The notes under the pieces: model-generated
What the model saw: the letters and a program-made list of their open reading frames with translations, nothing else
Told to the model about the DNA's origin: nothing
The model's database searches: none
Shown here: positions 46,100-54,609 of the stretch, one piece after another
Numbering within the stretch: position 1 is the first letter of the stretch
Layout: the number at the start of each line of letters is the position of its first letter
Source of the DNA: Medicago truncatula
Lineage: Eukaryota > Streptophyta > Magnoliopsida > Fabales > Fabaceae
Length of the DNA stretch: 64,000 nucleotides
NCBI RefSeq assembly: GCF_003473485.1
Contig: NC_053047.1
Location: 30,614,972 to 30,678,971, forward strand
Reading direction: 5' to 3'
Made by a program: the position numbers and the translations under genes

Positions 46100-47437
46100 A
46101 TGGCGAGCAAGAGAAAAGAAGGTGTTGATGACGCTTCATCTGATTTAAAGAGGAAAAAAGTTGTTGATGATGCTGGCTCTTCGGACGGAAGGAAGAAGAA
46201 GGGTAAGACTAATGAGCTTGGGATTATCCTCAAGAAATCGGAGGAAAGGGAGAGGTACAACAAACTCGCTGCAAGGGGAATTGCATTCAGCAGGTATCCC
46301 GATAAAACAACGTTAAATACATTAGGTATGATAGAAAATGTTAGACTTCTGGCTAAAAACATAGGATTGGAGAGATTATTAGAGCATATGCACTCCACAT
46401 ATATACACACTACCCTAGAATTCCTTAGTACGTTGTGTTTTACCAAAGATAAATTGAATATCGATGAACCACAACACACTGTGTCATTTAGCTTGAATAA
46501 CATAGAGTTTAGCATGACCCTACCTGAGTTTAACGAACGGATGGGTTTCCCAGCCACGGGATTCATCCAAGATTCTCGTAACCTAAATACTAGGCCTGAT
46601 AATTATGACTCTGATGAATTTTGGCTTAAAATCTCTGGGAGGACAAAATTTGTGGCTAGATCTGCTAAAGCTAGTTCAATCCACAACCCTGTTTTCCGCT
46701 ACATTCACAGGGTTATGGCTTGCAGCTTATTTGGTCGGAAGGAAACGGTTACAGTTAGGACCGATGAACTTTTCTTTTTATGGGCTATGGTTAACAAGTG
46801 TCAGGTAGACACGGGATACTATCTTTTAAGCCATATGGCATATGTTACAACACAGGAGGCTGGTCTTATTGTGGTCGGGGGGCCAATCGATTACATTGTA
46901 AGGAAGTTAGGAATAAAATATTATTCTGACCAACCTCCAATGAAGGATTACAAGGGAATTGAGATTGAGACACTAATTCAGATGAAAATGATTAAGGATG
47001 TAAGTGGCGGGAGGAGAGAATAATTTCAATTGAGGGTTGATAAACAAGACGCGTTTCTATTGCCAAATCCAGAGAGGACCGACACATCCAATCCAGCAAA
47101 TTGGATTTATTCTGATTTAGATCCAGAAGTTGCAGAAGAGCAGCATCTTGAAGACGACGCACCGGCTGCTGACCAAGTGGAACATCAACCACACCCGGTG
47201 GTTCAAGATGACCAGGAATGGCGTACAAGGATAGAGGCTGAGGTTCAAGCGACAAGGTCCGATTTTCAAGAGATGAGACTATGGCAGCAAAGGCAGGTTC
47301 AAGATGACCAAGAGTGGCGTGCAAGGATGATGACTAAGGTTGAAGGTACAAGGTCTGATGTTCAACAGATCAGGCAGGAACAGCAAAGGCAAGGATGTAT
47401 TCTTGACCTAATGATGCAGCGCCTTAACATTGATTAA
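46100..47437 (+). pseudogene. ORF1-like 'plant transposon protein', copy B, interrupted by one in-frame TAA
   Basis: The ATG at 46100 opens 307 codons to a TAA at 47021-47023. The same frame continues without further stop to 47437. Blocks match copy A: ERERYNKLAARGIAFSRYPD, VSFSLNNIEFSMTLPEFNER, AKASSIHNPVFRYIHRVMAC and RTDELFFLWAMVNKCQVDT. After the stop, LLPNPERTDTSNPANWIYSD matches LLPDTSRTDVTIPENWLYID of copy A, so the stop lies inside the conserved body. Without it the protein would have 445 residues, with a longer C-terminal coiled coil (two DDQEWR repeats) than copy A. It could be dead, or read through. Confidence 0.78.
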
Positions 47438-47900
47438 CCAACCTCCCGGTGGATTGTAATGATGGGAGATATAGGCTATTGCTTCTTGGATCTGTTTGGT
47501 TTGGCAACAATCGTGTCTTTCTTTTATTTAATTTAACGTCTACTCTAAAACTGTTTTGTTGGTTTCAATTTGAAAATGCTCTTGCGAGAGTTGTAATAGT
47601 AATGCACTTTTAACAAAGTACTCTTTTATTTCTATATAATTTGGTTTAAGTTTCACTGTGAACAATGCTTTTGTAATATTAATTACAATGTTACCTATCT
47701 ATCTATGTGTGTGGGTTCGTAATTTAATTGGTAATGTATGAGATTACATATAAAGCTTTGCCGTTGTCATAATCTATGATTGTGTTGGTTTACTATTCTA
47801 AACAATTCATACTTGTTTGTGATATATAATGGAAGTAAACATGAATCATTTAATATTGTGTTACAACTAGATCATGTTCAAGCTTCAAATGTGTGTAAAG
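47438..47900. other. 3' flank of ORF1-like copy B
   Basis: No further gene seen. Confidence 0.5.
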
Positions 47901-47907
47901 CAGTCAG

Positions 47908-48264
47908 CACGATCGTGCCAATGTTACACACGGTCGTGCAACATCCACTTCAACTGAAAATATGTGCCAGTGCATACTGACACGATCGTGTTAAACAAAG
48001 CATGACCGTGCTTCCATATGACCAACAATTTTTCTTAAATCAGTATTATCAGCACGACCGTGCTTATAATACACACGATCGTGCTATGTATGCAGTTCAA
48101 AATCTATCTCATAAAAACTACCCTAAACCATCCATATTTACTTCCATTATGACAAGCACAACCGTGTCAATATTAAGCACGACCGTGTTCGTGATAAAAA
48201 CTTTAAAACCAACAAATCACCAGTGAGTTTAGGCACGGTCGTGCAATAAATAAGCACGACCGTC
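47908..48264. promoter_or_regulatory. Paired CACGRYCGTG decamers, cluster 7 (five pairs)
   Basis: Pairs start at 47908/47929, 47981/48001, 48053/48074, 48157/48178 and 48234/48255. Offsets are 21, 20, 21, 21 and 21 bp. Pair-to-pair spacing is 73, 72, 104 and 77 bp. This is the richest cluster and lies about 0.7 kb from the right end of the element. Confidence 0.88.
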
Positions 48265-48908
48265 CACTATACCAGAAAATAAAAAAAAATCAACAAATCA
48301 CCATTGTTGGCTTCTTACTCACTTTCATTTACCAAAAACTTACTAAGACAATAATAATTTATTCTTTCGGTTATGCTATCTAACACTCTTTTATTAGTCA
48401 ACAACAATACTATACAACACCCAACCATATAGCATAATAAAACATTTAAAATGATAAACTAAATTTTATTCATACCTTTAAAACGTAAATGAATCAAGAT
48501 CTATAAACCAAACTAAGCAGAAAACTCCAGATCAATAAACGAGACTGAAATAATGTTGAACAATTTTGTTAATGAAGAAGAACTTTAAGTTAAGCACAAA
48601 GGAGAAAGGATGTCTGGAAATGTCAAAAATTTGGGTGGCTATGGAGATGAAGAAGAATGTTAAGCATGAAGGAGAAGGGAAACAAAGCTAAAAATGATAT
48701 ATTCTGGTGTGTCACTAGTGAAAAGAGTTGAATTACTACTCTCCATGTTTCAATTTTAGTAGGGGGTGTACAAGTTATTGCTGATAACTAGTTGTTTTTT
48801 AGGGGGGTGTGAGCAACAGAAACAATAAATGAATATTTTACAATATAATATGTTTCATTAAAATAATCCAGCAGGTAAATTACCGTCAGCTGTCCTTCCA
48901 TGGGAAAA
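48265..48908. other. Right subterminal region of the giant element
   Basis: No gene or clear repeat seen between the last decamer cluster and the right terminal repeat. Confidence 0.5.
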
Positions 48909-48955
48909 TTGTGCATGGTGCACAAATCTATCATTTGTGCATACTAAATGCAACC
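48909..48955 (-). repeat. Right terminal inverted repeat of the giant element
   Basis: Inverted relative to the left end: GGTTGCATTTAGTATG, then ATTTGTGCACCATGCACAA. 35 of 47 positions match the left TIR. Confidence 0.8.
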
Positions 48956-49024
48956 CATTGTAAGAAGCTTACTAGCTTTAATTAAGTAGAGATATGACTT
49001 TGTTAAGGATGTCATTTTTTATAT

Positions 49025-49404
49025 ATTCAGGTGGGCGAGAGTATCGGTGAGGAAGGAGACGCCTGTGAACTTCCTGACTGACACACTTGATAGATAGGAG
49101 GAAAACATGCATGTGTGAATTTGACCGGAGTTTCCCCACTTGTGGGATTAGGAGTCGGGGCTTTTTGGGAAGACAGACAACCGTAAAAGTTGCATCAAGT
49201 AAAATAGTCAAACATGAGAAAGCTTGTTCTCACAATCAACATGTTTTTATACCATTTGCTATTGATAGTTTTGGTTTCCTAGCACCAGATGTTGTTGATT
49301 TTTTACATAGAGTTCAAAGGGTCATGCACAAGAATGTCATGTCTCCTAAGTACATAAATATTATGTTTACGATAATTGGTTTTGCTATTAAAAAAAAGAT
49401 CTAA
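49025..49404 (+). pseudogene. Fragment of a widespread plant repeat-encoded protein
   Basis: Three frame segments in order read VSVRKETPVNFLTDTLD, ACVNLTGVSPLVGLG and KHEKACSHNQHVFIPFAIDS, then FGFLAPDVVDFLHRVQRVMH. These blocks resemble a segment I remember from many legume hypothetical proteins, often next to reverse-transcriptase genes. I cannot name the family with certainty. Stops and frame changes show it is decayed. It lies only 70 bp outside the right end of the giant element. Confidence 0.5.
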
Positions 49405-50770
49405 TGACGCAGATTGTTACCTACTTGTCTTCTATTCATATGTGATTAATCCTTAATATATAAAAGAATTAACACAAAAAAAGTTATGGTGAATTATTGA
49501 TATGCTAGCTATAAATGATACATTCTTTTAGCATATTCATTATTTTCACAAAATATACACAACTGTTTAATCCAAAGGGTCTAGTATCTCTTTGATAACA
49601 AGTAAAATTAACACAAATTTTAAGAAAAGAAAACAAAAATACTTTCTTTATGGCTATAAGTTGTCTTGTTTCGTGGACTTTGAGGAATAAGGAGGAGCAT
49701 TATAGTGACTTTGAAAGACCAAAATTGTGTTCGATAACATAACGCCATTCCGATGTCATATCCAAGTCGGGTGAATGCGTAGTGAAGGAACAAATTTAGA
49801 TTAGTTGGAGTCACCCCGTGGTTGGTTGATGGGTTGGTGTAAGGTGACAAATGCGAGTGGCTTTGTAGTTTCTCTTCTCAGGCAATTGTAAAGCATATAT
49901 AGCTGAGTTGTGCGTGATTATGTAGGGTTTATATATCTCAGAGTTGTACTTGTATAGTTTCCCTTTGGACTAAGGCCCTCTTTATTTTCAATATATACAC
50001 ACAAATTCACAAAGTGAGGTTTTAGTTTCTTAAATTTATATAATACCAAATTCGTTTCTAAATTTAAAGAACGTCCATAAGATTAGTCTCTCTATCAAAA
50101 TACTTCTTAAGTAAATATTTATCAAAATCAAAAGAAATTTTACATATTTTGTTGAATAGTCTATTGCGTAAAAATGCATATAATCTTTAAAAATAGTGTT
50201 AAATTTGAAAACAGGGATTAAACTATTTTTATTAATTAAAATTTCTCATTGGAAATGGCAAACATCTATTAATTTTGAATTCCATTCTCTCTCAAGGTGT
50301 AGATTAGATATTGAATGTCAATTATGACTTAATAAATAAAAGGCTAAATTGCACTTTTAACCTCCCAATTTTTACAAACCGACGATATTGACCTTCAAAC
50401 TTTTAAAGTATCACTTTTGGTCTCCCAACCTTAGCATTATTTGTAAAAATGATTTTTCCTTGATTTTGACTAGATCAATGTCATACATTACATCAAATTT
50501 TTCCTTGATTTTAAAGTAACTTATTATTTGAGTAAACAACACTTTTGGTTCCCCGACCTTAAAGACCAACAATTTTGACCCCACTGTACACAAACGGACG
50601 ATTATGACTCCCGACATCCTTATTGACTTGATCAAAATTGATGTGGAGTCACTATTCAAAAAGGGTTAAAGTTAGGGCCAAAAGTTATAATTTTGAAAGT
50701 TTGAAGGTTGTAATTTCAGGTTTGTAAAAGTTGGGGTCAAAATTCAATTTAACCTAAATAAAACAAGCTA
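49405..50770. other. Intergenic DNA before HSP copy 2
   Basis: No gene supported. About 50345-50745 has inverted phrases on 'TTTTGGTCTCCCAACCTT' and 'GGGTTAAAGTTAGGGCC', suggesting a small degenerate transposon. The superfamily is not determined. Confidence 0.45.
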
Positions 50771-50780
50771 GGTCTCTCGA

Positions 50781-50879
50781 GAATGTTCCTGAATTTTCAA
50801 GACTTGAGTGGTGACAATGAATCAATAGAGCCGCATTTTCTCGAGAGTACAAGATCATTCCACTATCTCCTTTATAAAC
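50781..50879 (+). promoter_or_regulatory. Heat-shock element and TATA box of HSP copy 2
   Basis: GAATGTTCCTGAATTTTC (50781-50798) is a four-module GAA/TTC array. TTTATAAAC lies at 50871-50879, about 110 bp before the ATG. Different upstream sequence from copy 1, but the same logic. Confidence 0.85.
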
Positions 50880-50987
50880 CCGTGACAACGGTATCCGGAC
50901 TATGCTATTCATTAGATTTACACCGAACATCTATAGCATTAAGCACTCAGTTAGTTCTCAGTTTACAAAGTTCTTTACTTCTTCAAA

Positions 50988-51467
50988 ATGTCGTTGATTC
51001 CAAGTTTCTTTGGTGGCCGAAGGAGCAACGTTTTCGATCCATTCTCCCTTGACGTTTGGGACCCCTTCAAGGATTTTCCTTTAACCAATTCTGCACTTTC
51101 TGCTTCTTCATTCCCTCAGGAGAATTCTGCTTTTGTGAGCACCAGGATTGATTGGAAGGAGACCCCAGAAGCACATGTGTTCAAGGCTGATCTTCCTGGA
51201 CTGAAGAAGGAGGAAGTGAAGGTTGAAATTGAAGGTGATAGGGTTCTTCAGATAAGCGGAGAGAGGAATGTTGAGAAAGAAGATAAGAACGATCAATGGC
51301 ATCGTGTGGAGCGCAGCAGCGGAAAGTTCATGAGGAGATTCAGGTTGCCCGAAAATGCGAAAATGGATCAAGTGAAAGCTGCAATGGAGAATGGTGTTCT
51401 CACTGTTACTGTTCCAAAAGAAGAAGTTAAGAAACCTGATGTTAAGTCCATCGAAATCTCTGGTTGA
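50988..51467 (+). CDS. HSP18: Class I small heat-shock protein (17-18 kDa), copy 2
   Basis: A single exon of 159 residues that differs from copy 1 (24432-24911) at about seven positions: for example Val for Thr in the N-terminal RRSN-x-FDP, Val for Ala in FVSTR, Gly for Asp in IEGDRV, and the tail [12 protein letters not shown]. The alpha-crystallin domain is complete, with [20 protein letters not shown] and the Val-x-Val tail region VLTVTVPK. It is a cytosolic ATP-independent chaperone induced by heat. There is no intron. The 5' and 3' flanks differ from copy 1, so the duplicated unit was close to the coding region or the flanks have since been replaced by transposons. Confidence 0.97.
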   Translation: MSLIPSFFGGRRSNVFDPFSLDVWDPFKDFPLTNSALSASSFPQENSAFVSTRIDWKETPEAHVFKADLPGLKKEEVKVEIEGDRVLQISGERNVEKEDKNDQWHRVERSSGKFMRRFRLPENAKMDQVKAAMENGVLTVTVPKEEVKKPDVKSIEISG

Positions 51468-53026
51468 ACACATATTCAAGCTCTATTACTCTGTTTTTAG
51501 GTTGAGAATATTGTGAAGTGTGTTGTGTGTGCGTTCTGTTTTATGTAAAAGTAAATTCTGTGAATTATATTTTGTAAGGAATAAATTATGTAAGAATGGT
51601 TTAATTATCTATTGTCTCACATCGTTTTTTATGTCTATTTTAAGTATTGGTATTGTATTCTATTTATACACAAGAGTTAATAATAGCATAACATAAATTC
51701 CACAAGGATCAAGTAAAATAATATCCACATGAAACATCTAAGAAAGGAAAACAATATGGCTCAATTTCCTATCTTTCTTTATTTATGTTTTAGTCATCTT
51801 TCTTTCCCTATTTCTTGTTGAAAGCTAATAGGAGTATGGTACTTTCTACGCCATTTTTTTTTAAGTACTCTCTTTTACACAATATTTTATCAAATTGTAG
51901 TGACATTTTATTTTACGATGCAGTTAATGTTCGTTGTGTTACTGTCAATGATTGTCCAAAGGTGAAAAAAGACCTCTAGTTATGAAGTGTTCAGGTAATT
52001 ATTGTTTCCACTTTTTGAGTTGGAAAAATTAAGAAAAAACAAGTAGGTTATGTCTAAGCGTAGCCTATGATCTCAAGACTGTTACAATTGTCATATGATA
52101 ATCACTCTTGTTGATGTGGAACAATGGATGGATGAATGAGTTGTGATGTTGGAAATGGAGCTGTGGAATAAGTTCTTTTGAACAAGAATTGTTCAATGAT
52201 CCCAATAAATTGATTGTGGACTTTTCTTTATTTAGGGATGAAATATTTTTTTTTTATATGAGAAATGGAAGAAAATAGCTAAAAAAAAAATATTAAATGT
52301 TATTAAAACTAGATGGTGGTAGTACTAGTTTTTCGCATTCGCTGCAGAATCATTATTAGCTTTGTAATCTTGTACTAATTCATTTTCCCTATACTCATCA
52401 TCAAATAACATTCTTTAATCATGCTTAAACAAACTTCCACAAAGCCAAGTATTAAAGTGAATTGCAAATTACCATGTATCATAGAAAAATACAGCCACAA
52501 ATATATTCAACAGTGTAAGAGCAATATTTGTATAACTTATTTATAAAACAAATAAAGGATGAAAATAGACAATACATTAAAAATTTCATCAAACAAATGA
52601 ATCCCCTTCTTGCTCTTTGATGGAATTGCAGTGTGCAAGATCGGTAAAATCAATGCAGATAAACACATTCTCCCCCATTTTGTCATCAAACAACATAGAT
52701 TGAAGGTATCCTTCATCAATCTATATCTGAAATGTAAAACTAGAATCTAGCAGAACCACTAACAAAAAGTGATTAGTAACAACTTTGTCTGGACAACGGC
52801 ATTTGAAATATTTATTTCCATCTATTTGATATGATTAAGCCTAATTATGATACATAATATTAGTACAGTTCCTGTTAAGTAATTAGATCTGTTCAGACAA
52901 TGGCAATGTCTCAAGTTGCATGATCATGCTCAACAATCAGACCATCAATATAACAGATTTTCAATGTCATAAATTTTTCCAGATGCAACAAAAGGAGAAA
53001 GTAATCCATGAATATTTTAAATTATA
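51468..53026. other. Intergenic DNA downstream of HSP copy 2
   Basis: 3' UTR of the HSP gene, then AT-rich DNA with no supported gene or clear repeat. Confidence 0.5.
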
Positions 53027-53822
53027 GGCCAAATACCTACTCGGGTCCTTTAAGTTTCACGTTTGTTTCAGATAGATCCTTTAAGTTTCTAAGGTTTCAG
53101 ATAGGTCCTTTAAATTTCGAGTTTGTTTCAGATAGGTCCTTTCTATCAACCTCCGTTAAGCCAAAGTTGATTTGATAGAAATAACCTATCTGAAACAAAC
53201 TTGAAACTTAAAAGGACCTATCCGAAACAAACTCGAAACTTAAAGGACCTATCTGAAACCTTCGAAACTTAAAGGACCTATCTGAAACAAACGTGAAACT
53301 TAAAGGACCCAGGTAGGGTTGGGAATAGGCCAGGCCGGCCTACAGGGGCCTATGGTCTGGCCTGTTTAAGCCTGGTCTGGCCTGTTTATTAAAAAGGCTA
53401 GGCTTAGGCTTTTTAAAAAGCCTATTTAAGTAAATAGGCCAAACTTAGGCTATAAAAAAAGCCTATGAATCCTAATAGGCCGGCCTGTTTATGCATGTTA
53501 GGCTTCATAGTGGACTTTTTAAATAGGCTTTAAAGCTTTATAGTGAAATATGTTTTTAAGGCCTTATAGTGATAGACAAATCTTACACTGGAATAGCCTT
53601 TGAAGCCTATTAAGCCTATTTAAAAGTAGATAAAATGGAATGTTTAGTGACTTTAATAGTAAGTAGGCCTGTAAATAGGCTTTCAGGCCAGGCCAAAATA
53701 ATAGGCCTATGAAAGGCCATAGGCCAGGCTCGGGCCTGCAAATTTTTTCGTAGGCCAGGCTCAGGCCTATCAAAGCCTGGCCTGGCCTATTCCCAACCCT
53801 AGACCCAGGGAGGTATTTGGCC
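53027..53822. mobile_element. Mutator-like MITE (outer), 9-bp TSD, split by a hAT MITE
   Basis: The outer ends GGCCAAATACCT and AGGTATTTGGCC are inverted. Perfect 9-bp duplications TAAATTATA lie at 53018-53026 and 53823-53831. Internally it is a series of inverted TTTGTTTCAGATAGGTCCTT blocks. The inner element occupies 53314-53801. Confidence 0.88.
53314..53801. mobile_element. hAT-type MITE nested in the Mutator MITE (488 bp)
   Basis: Ends TAGGGTTGGGAATAGGCCAG and its inverse CTGGCCTATTCCCAACCCTA. Perfect 8-bp duplications GACCCAGG lie at 53306-53313 and 53802-53809. An 8-bp duplication fits hAT. Non-coding, with many TAGGCC words. Confidence 0.9.
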
Positions 53823-53831
53823 TAAATTATA

Positions 53832-54609
53832 TTCTCGAATTCAGCTATTACGAACACAAGTTGTATGAATTTATAAAGATATGACAGGGTTATAATGCAT
53901 TTATATCTATGGTCATTTAATCTTGACAGAAATGGAAGACCATAACCAATTGCATAAGAGTTTCATAAACTAATTTAATATAGAAAAGAGCATATGGATC
54001 AACCCCTATTCCCTCCTCCAAATAAATGGATTTAAATCATACCTTTGATTGCTCAAGTTCTTCAACCCTGCTACTGTCTATATGCACTTCAAATTTTGTA
54101 TATTGAATAATGACTGCATTCTCTAAAGTCTAAACTTGCCTTAATCAGAAATAACTCTAGCAAAAATAAGACAGTATAAATATCAGAAGATTCGAGTAGG
54201 TAAGAAATAGTAGAGAAAATAATCATTGTCAAACAGTATAGCTTCACCCTTTGATTAAACAAAAGAATTGAAGTATCATGTCCTCCTTCCAATCTGCAAA
54301 CAGCAAGCAAAACATTCAAAGGAAGAAATAGACCAGAAAGAGAAAAAAAATCATGAAACATGGACTCCAAATTATAACAGAGCTTCCAATATATTTCTCA
54401 ATTGTCCGCATAAAAAAGTTAATAAAAGACTTTCATAAACAAATTTAAAATCCAAATCTTTTGCAGAGCCATAAAAAACTACCAACAAACCAACTGTGCC
54501 CAAGAAAATGAATTACTAAACAGAAATAAAGCAGGTAATGTACTTCCCTCCAGAAGCATACTCTTTCCTCCAACAAAACCACCTCCCAACGAATGTAAGC
54601 ATATTTGGG
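53832..54609. other. 3' flank of the DEAH helicase gene
   Basis: Downstream of the helicase stop. It probably holds the 3' UTR; no other gene seen. Confidence 0.5.

Larger units (their letters stand above)
27544..48955. mobile_element. Giant Mutator-like element (21.4 kb) with 9-bp TSD and multigene cargo
   Basis: A perfect 9-bp repeat CATTGTAAG lies just outside both ends (27535-27543 and 48956-48964). Termini read inwards start GGTACCGTTTGGTATG (left) and GGTTGCATTTAGTATG (right, inverted). The first 47 positions agree at 35, ending in the shared block TTTGTGCACC-R-TGCACAA. A 9-bp duplication is the mark of the Mutator superfamily. The element encodes a MULE transposase (36778-39143), a ULP1-like protein, a GRF zinc-finger protein and two ORF1-like proteins. 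It also carries foldback RNAs, tRNA-like cassettes and about 19 paired CACGRYCGTG decamers. ULP1-like genes are known cargo of some plant MULEs (Kaonashi type). The wider cargo and the paired motif are unusual. Single-insertion origin is an inference from TSD plus termini. Confidence 0.88.

Noticed and set aside
40659-47437. The two paralogous cargo genes as plant mobile domain (PMD/MAIL) proteins
   Set aside because: PMD genes are known MULE cargo, but the visible blocks (AKASxIxNPVFRYxHRVMAC, DELFxLWAMV) fit the Athila-ORF1/'plant transposon protein' family better than PMD.
27821-48264. The spaced decamers as a CRISPR-like or satellite array
   Set aside because: This is plant nuclear DNA. 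Spacing is paired (21 bp) and clusters are dispersed over 20 kb, unlike either.
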